Shown in pieces: positions 50,001 through 62,912 of a DNA stretch of 64,000 bases. The position numbers were made by a program, and so were the translations under genes. The notes under the pieces are model-generated. The model saw only the letters and a list, made by a program, of their open reading frames with translations, did not search any database and was not told the origin of the DNA. This DNA comes from Serilophus lunatus. Taxonomy: Eukaryota; Chordata; Aves; Passeriformes; Eurylaimidae. Location: positions 1,291,334 to 1,355,333 of the forward strand of contig VXBA01005117.1 of assembly GCA_013399895.1 (NCBI GenBank), given 5' to 3'. Each line of letters starts with the position of its first letter. The stretch's first letter is position 1.

Positions 50001-53000
50001 GGATTTGAATTGGAAGTTTATTTTTGGTGTTCTCAGGAGAAAATTCTCTTTAAGCTTCGTAGCAATGATTCCTGCATTTGGAGTTTGGTCCTCAGCTTAA
50101 ATTAGTGTATCATTGATATTTTTACCCTGTGAGATTCCCATCCTTCATGTTTTTCTTTCTGTTTAATTAAGCCTGGAGACATAATCAGATACTTTTAAAG
50201 GCCCTCACAAACAAACAGGCTTGGCTGCCAAGGATAACCAACCACACGACTGTAATTCCAAGGCTGAACTAGAACAATCACTTGACTGCAGTTATTGGAT
50301 TGATCTTTTGGTACAGTTGCATTTCCCTGCTTCTCCACAGATGTTTCTGGTGGTTGTACAGGACTGGAAGGATTCAAATTTTATCTGTGGGGTTTTGTAC
50401 TGTGTTACAACCCTGTGTAAATCCTAATATTTTCAGCAAGAGAATTAGTTGGATTCTGAACATGTCTTAAGGTGCAAATCTATTGATCTAATAGATACTT
50501 CAGGAACAGGCAATGAAATCTTCCTATCCTCTTAGAAAATTGAAGGCAGTCGTTTTTTACTGTGTATATTTTCAATCCAATTGGCAAACTTTAAATATAA
50601 AAATGGAACACTGTGTATGTGTGATTGTCACAAAGTAGGAACTTAATATATTGAGAGTTATTTCTACCCCAAATTAATCCTGAGAACTGACAAGGCCTAT
50701 CTTACAGCTACCCTTTACTATCTTTTGGAAGGTTGCATAGGCAAAAACTCTAGAATTGATGATTTAGGGAACCATAATTTTTCAGTACTAAATTGTACTA
50801 TTGTTCAAGCCAAAGCCTTAAGTGTTTGCAGCACCTGTTCTTCTTTTATTTATGAACAGTTTTTAGTAATATAGCCCTTAATTTTTCCTTTGGCTTATCC
50901 TGTTTTCTGTTTTTCAAGTGGAAATGACATTTTTCCAAATAACATTATGTATTACTTGATTTGTCTGTAATGAATGTTTAAGATTATAGACTATAAATCT
51001 CCCTGTATGTTCTTGTTAAATTTTTTACTTCTAATGATGTAAGAACAAAAAATAACAAAAATGGAAAAAATAATAAAATGCTCTGTAATAAAGCCTAAAA
51101 CAGGATTTAGAAAATTTTCATTTTCCAGCTTCATTATTCTATTAAATTATTTAATTCCTAATTGACAGATGATACCAGAGTTTTTCCTAGAAATATATAA
51201 AACTTGTCGGTGTTTGTTCCTTGCTAGGTGCTTCTTTCAGTAGCCTGAGGATCCTGATTTCACTTGAACGCCAAGGACTTTTCTATTGCTTCAGGGCACT
51301 TGCTGCCCAAAGAAATCACTGAATTCTGACTGCAGACTACAGAGGTACAAAACTCTCCCATCACTGTCACTAACAAGTAACAGGTGTTGTGCTGGACAAG
51401 GAGCTTCATTTTCCTTCTCTCGGATGTTTTCTGAACTGTGCTCCAGTATTTTGCACACAAAATGGAGAAAGCTGCAGTAAGTAATAGGCAATTCCTAAAC
51501 TTGTTAGCAGCGTAAGAAATTGAATTTCAGCCCATCATGTATAGCAGGCACAGCTTTCTGTTCCAGCTTTGTGTTCTGTTCTATAGCTTCCTAAGGACAT
51601 CTGAAATTGCTGATTGGGTTACCTTGATCTCTTGCAGTATTAAGTTACTTGTGATATCAGAAGTTTTTGTATTCCACTTAGACCAATTACCCCATTACCT
51701 TACAATCAGGTGGGAAGCAGATTTAGGGAACATCTGTTCAAGTTAAACCACACATTGGGGAAGAATTGCGATGGAAGATGGAGCAAATATAGTCTGCTCA
51801 TCACCTCATGCCTTTTAGAAGTAACTTTGGCATTGCTAAGGGTCAGGGTTGTTACCAGTGAACATAAAGCTCAAATGATTTATCTTCTGCAGGAGCTCAA
51901 ACCACAGCCAGAGTAGCACAGCATTGCTGAGTGTGTGCCTCCTTCTGCCAAATAAGATACTTTAACTGCTCTGTTGTCTCACTGTCTCAAGGGACTCCTT
52001 GTACTGAATGATGCAACCAATCTGGACTAAATATCATGTGCTGTAGTGATCAGGTCTTGCTCCACAGTAGCAATCTTGTGTTAAGCCTCAAAGAACAGCA
52101 GTCTGTCACTGCTGTTACCTCAGTCAGTAGCTCCAGTCCTGTACATATTTAAAATTATTTCAAGAAGTGACTGTGCTAACACTTGTTAATTTCTAGTTTA
52201 ATGTATTTTCTCTTTTTTGAATCTGCCCACGTCTGGTACCTTATGGACTCTCTATGACTAAATGTTACAAAAATGCTGCCTCCTTTCATACCTTTCTCAT
52301 GTGTCATTAAAAACCACTGAGTGAAGAGTACTGTAAAGTTTTGGCAAAATAGAATAAAACAGTATCCTGAGAGGAATTTTGCTCTATGCTTAACTAATGC
52401 ATTTCATGCTGAGAAATAGCTTTTCCTCAGTCCATGAACGATTCTTTCTCCTTTCATCATAAGCAGTTAGAATGACCAGCAAGGGCTGTTTCACAGGGAC
52501 AAGCCTGGTACAAATACAGATTCTTGTGAATTTTGTATTAAGTAATATGTGTGTAGTTCTATACAGTCCATTGCTGCTGGATCTAAAAGCTTCAGATGAT
52601 CTATGAAGTGATATGACTGACAGCACTGGGAAAAGTGATTTTTTTTTTTTTTTTTTTGTGAGTACCACACTGTGAGCACCAGTGATCACGTCAGGGATGT
52701 AGGAACTGGGAACCAAAAAGGTTGAGTGCCAGTGGTTGTTTTCAAGCCAAGAAGAACTGCACTGTGCTTACTACAGTGGGAAATGCATTTCCCTGTGCCT
52801 TGGTAAGTGTTGCAATACCCTCTAGTTTGCCTTTCAAAACTGAAAATAGCACAAAGCATCCTGCTGATAACCACGGAAATGGGCAGTGTCTGTGTTGAAA
52901 ACCTCTGGCTAATAAACTGAGGGAGATCATGTAACCAGGAGAGAAAACTTGAATTATAATTGCTGTATTGCATTCACAGGGAAAAGCCATCTTTGAGACA

Positions 53001-53674
53001 AACTTTTAGATCCACAGTAGATATATGATGTCTTATCTGTTCAATTATGACAATCTTTACAAACAAAGTCTGTGATGGAAAAGAATAGTATGTTTCCAGG
53101 TGTTCATGCTTTGCAGAACAATAACTGAAGTGAGGATGGTACCCCTGAGAAGACACTGAGATGTAACTATTGACCAAACTGTGCTGTGTGTATCTACCAA
53201 CTCAATTTTGTTCTTAATGTATTCCCTGTTGCTTTACTACTTTTGTTTTGTTGAAACCTCTGTGTTGTGGAGAAAGGTTTAAAATGCAGTTCAAGCTGTA
53301 TGACTCCACCTGCTTGCCTATTCTTGGAAAGAGTTTTGGGGTTTTTCAGGTGAATGCGTTGGGCTGTCTATCATTTGATACTGTTTTTATAAGTGCAAAA
53401 TGAGCTTGAGTGTTTACTTCAGACCCAAGTACTCTAAAGACTCTATCTTTGAAGAAATACGTTATTTAGCACCACTATGAACAATAGAATTTCATAGAAG
53501 TTGAATTGCTTGCTGGGCTCAGGGTTATGGATCTCCAATTGATGTGCAGAAGATGCAAAAAAGCCCGTTTAGAGAGCATGTGGCTTATGGAAGCACATAA
53601 GGCAGTTTTCGTTTACTTGTCCAACTCTCATAATTGAGCATTTTGTGCTTTATAGAGTTCTTCTTTTTGTCTTT
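47031..53674. other. Non-genic unique sequence
   Basis: No gene is supported. A 133-codon plus frame (47638-48039) and a 108-codon minus frame (52390-52716, which reads through a poly-T tract) have no recognised domain. The texture is AT-rich spacer with modestly GC-richer patches near 47700-48000 and 48600-48870. No mobile element is recognisable. Confidence 0.65.
52639..52657 (+). repeat. T19 homopolymer
   Basis: Nineteen consecutive T, the second longest homopolymer in the window. Minus-strand frames that cross it gain a run of lysines and should not be taken as coding. Confidence 0.9.
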
Positions 53675-53755
53675 ATTAATCATAAATTTGTTCAGTTTGG
53701 AAAAGACCTTTATCAAGTCCAGCCATCAACCCTGCAGTGTTATCTCACTCCTTTT
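53675..53755 (-). mobile_element. CR1 LINE 3' tip
   Basis: The sequence CAGTTTGGAAAAGACCTT, then CAAGTCCAGCCATCAACCCT, then GCAGTGTTA follows the terminal antisense end of a common bird CR1 subfamily, and the preceding TCATAAATTTG fits its terminal repeat unit. Only about 80 bases are recognisable; the rest is truncated or too diverged. Confidence 0.65.
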
Positions 53756-53763
53756 TATTTTTT

Positions 53764-53806
53764 TCCTTAATTATTTAATTTTTTTTTTTTTTTTTTAAAT
53801 TAAGGA
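53764..53806. repeat. 9-bp inverted repeat around T18
   Basis: TCCTTAATT (53764-53772) and AATTAAGGA (53798-53806) are exact inverted copies flanking a stretch that contains 18 consecutive T (53779-53796). It begins within ten bases of the CR1 tip. Confidence 0.65.
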
Positions 53807-54608
53807 CAAAGTTTTTACATCATGTTGTATTTATAGTTCCCTTTCAAAAAGCTGAGTTCTTACCAGTTGTATCTCTAAGCTGGGTGCCTTGAGCTACCCA
53901 AGCCTTGGTCCTTTGCAAAACAAGATGGACGTTTCAGGCACCAACCCAAATAAAGTGCCTCAATGTCTTCTTTCAAGGCTGGAATCAGTTTATAAAGCAA
54001 CAATAGGGACTCAACTTATTCCCTATGTTAAAGGATTACTGCTTTGTCTCAATAGATTGTCATGACAGTTGCTCAGTGCTCTGCCTTCCCTCAAGAATCC
54101 CACAGGTATCCCCAGGTAGCAGGGAGCAGTTGCACACCATACAGGGGGTTTTGCTCCACTCTGGTTCCCTGTTACTTATAGTTCAGGTTAAGTAGCAGTT
54201 TGATCAAAATTTATTGCTACCTGTGAGATAGAAAATTGGATTTATGATTTTCTGTGCAAGTAGGATATAGTCAGCTGTTACCTGTGTGAAACCTCAAAAT
54301 AATTTCCTCTTCCTGTCAACACTTTCTTGGTCTTCACATGTCATGTTATTTGAGTTATGTCAGCAGTACAAAAGCACCATTATAGCACTTATCTTGGGTC
54401 TGAGGGCAAGAACTGAATAAATAAAACTAAGAATATTCTGGATTAATGCTTCAGGAGATGTTTGTTTGTAATTTTTAGTATGTTTAAGTTACTAGTTTTA
54501 AAATTATCACATTATTCCAAGCAGGTACTTTAAAATGAAGACCACTTTGCTCACCAGTCCCTGCAAGAACTTCCTCCTTGCTGACACTAATCCCATGATA
54601 GATTTCAA

Positions 54609-54622
54609 TTTTTTTTTTTTTT
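54609..54622 (+). repeat. T14 homopolymer
   Basis: Fourteen consecutive T, no associated element. It belongs to the set of T-only long tracts on this strand. Confidence 0.9.
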
Positions 54623-55602
54623 CCAAACACTTCTTATGGAAGTTAGGAAGTAATTTAGCAAGTAATTAAGGAAACATCAGGTTTTACATGCATTGTCAGC
54701 TGGTTTTAGATGTACAAGCAATATCTATGAAAAGTGATAGTGAAGGAAAAGGTGTTTTGTGACAGGGAAGTATTTTTTGGTGAGAGGATGTATTGCTCAA
54801 ATTTCACTAAGTTTTATAGGCCTCACAGGCTTAAATTGCAATGAGTAGTTAAAACAGAGTTTAACTTCGTCTGTATTTTCTATTCTAATTATTCATATAA
54901 AAGAATACCTGTTCCAGTTCAGCAAGTTCACTGATAACTAAGAGTCAAATGAAATGTGAAGAGTAGCAGTAAATAAATAAACTTCCCTCAAATAAAGATA
55001 CCAACTGCCAAAGTCCTCTCATGCAAATGGAAATGTTAAACCAATATATTTGTGTCTTAGCATGGTCTTTTTAATCTGAGACACTTCTTTTGAGCCTTGT
55101 AATTTGTACCATTAATACCGTTTAAGTTAAAAAACACTCCAAAAAAATGAAGCAGGTGTTTTTTAAGGTTCTGTTAGAGTTGTGCTGAATGACTTTTGGA
55201 TTGTGGATTGTGATTTAAATCCATGTAAACTTGCAGAATCTACAGACTCCTTGCGGCAGGTGTGGATATAGAAGGTCTGGTTGGGTTCAGTAAAAGACTG
55301 AAACAGTTAATGAAGTGAGACTATAGACACAGAGCATTTCTGGCTCAGACTTTATGGACACAAATGGAGTCTGAAAAGAAAAATAGTTATGTTCTTTGTC
55401 TTATCCTAAGACTATTCTGTAGACATCTGCTTTATGCCACAGTGGGGGGAAAAAAGGAGAGACTACTGTTGTTACCAATTCCGTGATGCTGCTGAACTTT
55501 GATTCAATGCGGTACAGCTGTTACAACTTTCCTAAGGCTAGAAAAAAGAGTGGTTCTTTTGCACAGCATAAAGGTTTGCTGCTGGTTTTTTGTTTTGTTT
55601 TT

Positions 55603-55620
55603 NNNNNNNNNNNNNNNNNN
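55603..55620. other. Assembly gap (18 N)
   Basis: Eighteen N follow directly on a T-rich run (TGTTTTGTTTTT). The gap probably marks an unresolved homopolymer or simple repeat. Any frame across it is unreliable. Confidence 0.95.
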
Positions 55621-57224
55621 TGGGGATCTTGGAAGAAACAAAAACAATTTTTTGTCTTCAGTAACTATTTGAGCACTTACTGGAAAATATGTCTTGTAGT
55701 AATATATAAACATTATTTTAAAAACTACATTGGCCTTACCAGAGAGAAAATAGCATTTATAATTGGTATGTCTCCCAAAGCACACGGAAAAACAGAGCAT
55801 CTTGCTGGATTATTGTATTACATAATATATAAATTTCTTTGTGATCTTTTGAACACAGAATATTACAAAACTGTCAAAGGTGCTGCTGCTTGATAGCTTT
55901 TGCCAGAAGATAAATGCATCCTGATTGTATTTAAGCCTTAGCATCAACTAATAGCTCTGAGCATCTGTGTATGCTTAATTCATCCTCACTAGGTGCAAGT
56001 ACTGGTGCACAAATTTTTCCTGCTCTAGAGAAAATTTAGGAAAGAAATCTCCAGACTAAAACCCACTCTCCCCCTCTCATCCTAGAAGTGAATGGCAGCT
56101 GAATGGTAGCAGTGTGACAGAATGAGGGGTGATGATGACACCTCCCATGGCAGCATCTTTGGGGGCTGCTGGCTGTCAGCTGCTCAAGTAGTGAGGGAAC
56201 ACATTCCTGCACTTGAGCTCACTCAGGTCTCACTTTGGCTCTTGGTATAATACCTGTGTTGTAACAGGCTCAGTCTTTGGGAGAGCATGGAGCACATAGT
56301 TAACTGTAGCTGTTGTAAAGTGCTACAAAGTTTGCCAGCATCTGATTCTCCAAATACAATTTCTGTCTCCCATCTGGATTCTGTAACGAGTACATCTTGT
56401 CTCTCCTTCCTCCTTCTAGTGTGTGGCCTTGAGTGTATAGTGGGGAGTGCTGTCTCCCTTATTTCATATCCTCTTCAGGTTTACAAAGCAAAATCTGAGG
56501 CCTATTTGAGGGCTGCCAAGAGGTGTGGGGTGGGGCCATGGGTATATAGGAGTGTTCTGAGAAGATGAGTGTTCACTGGAATGTTCTTTATAGATGTTTC
56601 TAAGGGAAGCAGACTAAAGAACACAGTTTCTTCCACTAATTTCTCCTGCCGCTTTCTAGATTTCAACCCTAATAAAATCCTACTCTGTGCACATTTTTGA
56701 GTATCAGTTTCTAGCCAAGATTGTCATGGCATTTACATCTGGAACTTGGAGCAGAACTCTGAAAGTCTGTCAAGTTTATGAACCAGCTTTGCAGACCTGT
56801 GAAGTTTTTCTTGGCTAACATGCATTTTCTTCCATGTGAGAGAGAGGAGACTGTCTCCTCAAGCCTTTTTTTTCCTGTCTTATGAGACTGAAGAACTGAG
56901 TAAATGACAGATTTCTAAATTATTTTTAAATAACTTATTTCTTTACATTTATTTTTTGGGGATTTCGTATGGAGTTAGAAGTCCAAAACAATTCTTTAGC
57001 AGGACATGGAGGGTTTGTTTCTTCATTGAACTATTTCATTAGAAGCTTTAGTGTTTTCTGGACATATTGTGTGTGCTTGTTCAAATAAGCTTCAGTCTTC
57101 AAAGTTAAAATGCACCCCACTTCCCACTTTAAGTTTGCATTTTAAAATCCCCATTCTACTTGCCTGCTCTAAAACTGTATCTACGTGTTTAAAGTGCAAT
57201 GTGTTTCAATATAGGATATTTTAG

Positions 57225-57380
57225 CTTGAAATTTCATTTAACAATTAGCATTTTCTAATGCTATTTTCTAAGTGCAGGAGCCAGGCAGTCAGCCTGTCTG
57301 ACTTGCAGCGACAATTTTCAAGACTAATGAAGCCAATTATAACGTCAGTGTAAAACAAATTTAAAGCAAAAAGTCTCTAG
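57225..57380. other. Possible conserved non-coding element
   Basis: A repeat-free stretch with AATTAGCATTTTCTAATGC, GACTAATGAAGCCAATTATA and ACGTCAG. The motifs resemble homeodomain, CCAAT and cAMP-response-like sites. The call rests on texture alone; conservation was not tested. Confidence 0.15.
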
Positions 57381-60300
57381 ATCCTATATGAAAGTTAATA
57401 AGCATTGATTACATTTTACCTCTTTTGTTTTAGTTATCCATATGCATTTCTGTCTCTGAACTCTGATTTCTTTTATTTTTTTGCTACTTTGTACTGTAGA
57501 AAGAGCCTAAAGATTGCTTTGGCATTCAGTTAAAAAGGAACATCGTCCCAAGTGCTTCTTCTGTCAGTGAACAAAACATGTTGTCTGCAGAGACAAATTG
57601 TATAAAGGAATATTAGAGTTTTAAAGGGAAATTTTAAAATAATAAAAAAATCTACTGGGGGGAGAGGGAGCTGGCTTATTTAAACAAGAGATTCAGGAAG
57701 CAGAATAAGTATCTAGATTAAGTAATATGAAATAAAATTTGGTTTACAGCATGAAATTCTAAAAGGTTTTGCAACAGAGAGCATTTTAGAAGTAACAAAT
57801 AACAAAGATTCATAGCAACTCAGGGAAATAAGGAAAAGAAATCCCTTGAGTATTTCAAAGTGAGAGTTTTCAAGCAGGAATAGATGAAGTGTGATGTTGG
57901 AAATCAGAGTGCAAATGCATATGTGTTACCACTAATGCTCCCTGGGTTTTACTCAGTTATCAGGAGCCCTTTGCTCCCTTGTGCTGTGGGAATATTGAAA
58001 TACTAGATCAAGTGGAAACGGAATAAATGGTAAAGTCAGTACTCAAGTTCACGGCACTTCTGATTTGATTTTATTTTGTTTGGTCACTGTGGGATTTCAA
58101 GACACACTGATAGATTGAAGGAACAGTTATGGTGTAAATGCTTCATTTAAAAACTTGGGCTATTCATTGTTTGGAGCTGGCTTCGTAACTTTTCATGGGC
58201 CCTACCTAATGCCAATTAACCTGAGTCAAAATAAATGTTTCAAAAAATAACAGTGAGTGATTCCACAATGAAAATGCAGTATGTCAATATTTGCCAAAAT
58301 ATCTCCACAGTGTACATTTGATGAACTGTAACATTCTCTATAGAATAGCAAGAGTTTAAGTGCAATGAAATTTGCTTTATAGTAATTATAGCAAGTTCTG
58401 ATTTGTGGTTACTTTGTGCACAGGAGTCAAAAGCCTCAAATCCTCAATTCAATTCTATTTCGGCTGAACACACCAGCACCCACGTATTTTTTGTTGTAAC
58501 ATTGATGTCACCTAGATTTTCTCGTTTGCCAACATTTGCTATAGATTAATATTGTGAAGTTTTGACATACTTATCTGAAGACTTGATGAGGAGAATGTGC
58601 TCAAAAATAAAAGCTCCAGTCCATTTACTTATATTCAATTATTTTCATGAATAAAACCAGTCTTTAGCATTAATGTTCGTTATCATAACAGAGAACTTTG
58701 AGATACATGAGGCTTCACAAATACTATTAGAATACAGTCAAAGGGAAGTTGACAGCACTGAACTGGTGATTCTCTAAAAGACAAAACCCTCTTTCTGTAT
58801 TTATGCCTTAAATAACATTGAAATATCTAAAGAGAATGAGGCCAACTAGCACAACAGCACCTTCCCATCCCTCCCATCCGTGTTGAAAATGTAATAGTAT
58901 GATGTCACATACTCTATTTTTGAGTTTTTAGGAAGCAGTATTTCTAGTTAAGCCTTTATGCAAAGACTGCATGAGTGCAAAACTGCACAGCTGACAATTG
59001 CAACTGCAGTTCTGGCTTCTATTCCTATAGCCTGTAGAAGTCTAAAGGCAGTTTCATTCCGGTGGATTAGAATGGTTCCAAGGCAACTCATACCTCTGAT
59101 GCAAAAAAAAGTCTGCTGTAAACAAGAGAGAGACACAGAGCACACTCAAAAAGGATCATGGAGCTAATACTGGGGTTAGGGCCACGTATGTCCAGGTATT
59201 CTGCAAAGAAAAGCAGCAGGTGGGTTCTCTAAGATACATGGACTTATTTACTTATTGCTTCAGCCAGTGTGGATTTTTTTAATATATTTTTATTTTGTAT
59301 ATGTAGTATTAATAGCTATGTCTGTAAGTTTGCATCAGTCCTTGGAAATGTTCGTCTTCGTGTGTGAAATGAGGGCTTAGGAGCTCCACAGAGATCAGAG
59401 ACCCGTTTTGCTGAACAGAACAGCCTTGTGATTTACTCTTTGTCCAGATAATGAGTGGCAGTGACAAGGGACTGAAATTTCCAAATAATTGTCTAGAAAT
59501 GCCACTTGCCCCAAAACTTGCTATATTTTTATAATAAAAAACTGTACTTTAAAAGGCTCAGTGTAATAATCTGCCTGTGTTGCTGAAGAAAATATGATTA
59601 ACAGTGTAAGTAAACAAATCCAAACTATTTCCAGTTTAGTTAGCATTAGTAAATATGTGATAATTGAGCAATGGGAACACCAGTGACCCATGTATGAATC
59701 TGGAGCCCTTTACGTGTTGTACAGGCTGTGCTCAGATTGGACTGCTGTCTCCTCACTGAACATGTTGCTTCTCCTTAAATTATGGTTTTCAGAATAGGAC
59801 TGTTTCAGAGGAAATTAAAATAAACTCTGTCATGCAAGAAAATATTGGTAATTAAAGACAGCTCTGGAATAATAATTTAGTGAAGTATCAGAAGAAAATA
59901 AAGTCTAACCAGTAGTTAGATGATCTAAGTTTAGTTCAATTTGAATACAATTTCTTCAGCTTACAGAAAACCTAAGCAGTATGATTGATATTAATAATAA
60001 GTCTTGGGCTGTTGGTCCAGGGAGTCCTTTTCACTACTATTTTTTTCTTATAATCTGCTGGTCAGCTCTACAGGCATTTTATTGAGGGGAAAATTTTCTA
60101 TGCAGTACCATGGTTTTGAGCTGTCTTGAAGTTATTCAGGAATAAAACATGATTAGAAATGAAATACAGATGCTTCAAGAAGGTTTCAACAAGAAGGGGA
60201 GAAGAAATGTTTTCATTAACAAGATATAGCATGAAAACCCTGCACTGTGACACAGGGCTGACAGTGATAACTCATGAAATTTAAAGTACAGGCTATCACT

Positions 60301-62804
60301 GATCTTTCTGAATCCTATGCTGTAGAACTCAGCTTTGCATAATAGGCCTGTGCTCAGAATTAAAGTTAAAAATCCCCTGCCCCCTGTGCTTGGCTTATTC
60401 ACTGAGATGGGAAGCACAGGGTGATGTGGAAATGCACAGATATGGCTTCTGAAATCATCCCCCACATCATGTGGTGGGCAGATTACAAAGCATTTACACT
60501 AATTTCCTTGGCATTTGTAATTGAAGATGGATAAGTAATGTTAACAGAGGGATTTTGTGAGTAGCAGTGGATCTTTTTATTGACTTGTATGAAACAACGA
60601 TCATTCTAAAGGTATTAAGGGCATCCAAACCCCATCTCTGGCAGTAGGATGGGGCAATTAACAGTAACTTTCATTAGTGGATGAACTTGCTGTGTGCAAG
60701 AGTTCTGTTGCAGTCGAGCACCAAATGATTTCAGTCTAAGCTGATTAAAGTTTTCTTTCTTTTTTTCCCTATGTGTGTTATGCTTTCTGTAAATGCACTT
60801 TTGATTGTTTCCATAGATTTTGATAACCAGGAAGGAAATACAATGTAATTTGCACATGTTTTCTGAATGCACCAAATCTCTTCTGTGATTTGTACTGATG
60901 GTTTTAAAGAGATCTGAATGTTCTGCATTGTGTGGGAAGTAACTCTCCTTCTGGAGCTCATAATCAAATAATTCGGAAAAAAATATTCTTTCTATTTCTG
61001 CTTTATAACAAATTCACATTAGATATCAAGTCTCGCTCTGCAGATGAAAATAATGCACTCATAATTCAGCTAAGAAAAATAAAGTATTTTGGATCTCACT
61101 ACTCATCTCCAGAGTAACTTAAACTTGCTGTTTGCAGTAAAGCTTAGTTTTTTTAATGGGTTTTGTTTTGGTTGGAAGCCCACAGTACAGTGTGGTGCTT
61201 CAAAGATTGCTTTCTAGAGCAAGGCAAAATACAGTTATGTTAGTAATTAATTTAAATAGGTTTTTTGTATGTTTTGTATTTGGAACATTAAAAAAATGGT
61301 GCCTTTAAATTCTAGAAAAGTATCCTTCTTTGCATAGGCAAAATCTCGTTTGACAGAATTGAAATCTGGTCAAAACACGGTTTTGTCATAATAGCTGCCA
61401 GGTTCTTGTACCTTATTAGTTTAAAATATGGCATGGTGGTGGGTTTGGAGAACATGAATGTCATTTTACTGCGTAGATGGCACCGGCTATAAACTGGAAT
61501 TCACTTCCCTACTAAATACAAGGATTATAAACACATGCACACAGCACCAAAAATATGAGGGAGAGGAGAGAAAGATCATTAAGGTTATTCTACAAGGAAC
61601 CCAGAGCATTTTTAAGTTCTTCAATATTATATCTATTACCATTAAGTTGAACTTCAAAGAAGTTTGGAATAATTTGGCTATGGGTCATTAAGTTAACAAT
61701 GTCACTGTGTTCTTGCTATCTCATTTACCTTAATTAGAGTGCACTTTTATAAACGATGGTAACACTGTGTAACAAGCTGAATTTGATAGCCCCTTCCAAA
61801 TGCTGGTTTTAAGATGGTTTCATTTTGCTGGCTGTATCCTTGCAGAATAATAATCTATACCAAGTTGTTCTTATAACAAGCTCATCATTGCTTTGGGATT
61901 TCATTTATGAGAGATATGTACTACATAAATGTTTATATAGGAAAGAAATGAATGAATTGGGGTACCTGAAGGGTGTAGATTGGAGATAAAAATGAAGCTG
62001 GTACTGTGGTGGATACCTAAATTTCTTTTTCCTTGGGGGAAATTCTCCATTCTTTCTAAAGAAAATTTTTGTCAGAAGAAACCTGTTATGTGTAGAGCCA
62101 CTTAAAATTAAATTACCTTGTTATTCTCACCTTTCTCATGAATAGAATGGATATATATGTGTGTTTTTAGTGTGGCCAGACAAGGTGCTTCAGTTTTCTT
62201 CATGTCTTTGCAGAAGACTGATGATGAAAAAGGTATTTTGAAGTATCACAGTTATTCTTTACATTTGTGAATGTTATGTTTATCCAAGATAAAGCACAGT
62301 TGAATGTTGTAGCTGATACAATTCTCATGGAAAAAGTACTTCTTTTCCCAAAATAATCGTTTTGTTTCTCTGGGGACATTTTCCAGACAGCTGCTGTTTG
62401 GACTGCAGAGAGCTCTTCCTGAAAGCTTAACTAAATGAAATAATTCAATTCATTGATGTCAGCTATATATGAAAGAAACATGAAATGCCAGTTCTTTTGA
62501 TTTCTTAGGTTTTGAATGCCCAGTCTGATGCCCCAGTGGTAAAGTTACTTTTCATCTGCCTCTACAAACATGGTTTACATAAGTTTTTACTACTGCTGTG
62601 ATTCCTGTTGGAAAAGTTGTTTTATTCAAAGACTTACACGAGAAGGTCCGAAGATGGAGGGAACATTGGGTTCAATGTGATTTTAATAATTTTGGAGTTC
62701 CTGACATTTTAAAAAACCATAAACTCTAGGGAGAGAAAACCTGCATAACTAAAATATCACCTTGATCAGACCATACAGATACACAACACTGCCCATTGCT
62801 TGAA

Positions 62805-62900
62805 GAGTACTGAGGGGACTAAAACACCCTCCTTCCACTGATTTAAAACAAAGAGTATTGAGGGGACTAAAACACCCTCCTTCCACTGATTTAAAACCAA
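62805..62900. repeat. 48-bp tandem duplication, two copies
   Basis: Unit one (62805-62852) and unit two (62853-62900) differ at about two of 48 positions: C to T at the sixth base and A to C near the end. The first 20 bases of each are GAGTACTGAGGGGACTAAAA and GAGTATTGAGGGGACTAAAA. Because 48 is a multiple of three, the minus strand reads as a 16-residue repeat inside a 63-codon frame, which I consider incidental. The high identity suggests a recent event. Confidence 0.93.
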
Positions 62901-62912
62901 ACCAAACCAAAC
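62894..62912 (+). repeat. (AAACC)n microsatellite
   Basis: Just under four AAACC units run on directly from the second copy of the 48-bp duplication. The first duplicate ends in AAAACAAA, so the array probably grew after or during the duplication. Confidence 0.8.

Larger units (their letters stand above)
53807..62804. other. Non-genic unique sequence with one gap
   Basis: No gene is supported. The 136-codon plus frame at 55483-55893 spans the N gap and cannot be judged. A GC-richer patch at about 56050-56570 has no recognised element. A repeat-free patch at 57225-57380 has the look of conserved non-coding sequence. Everything else is ordinary AT-rich spacer. Confidence 0.6.

Noticed and set aside
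55483..55893. 136-codon plus-strand frame
   Set aside because: It crosses the 18-N gap, has a mirrored 98-codon frame on the minus strand and shows no domain. Its continuity cannot be known.
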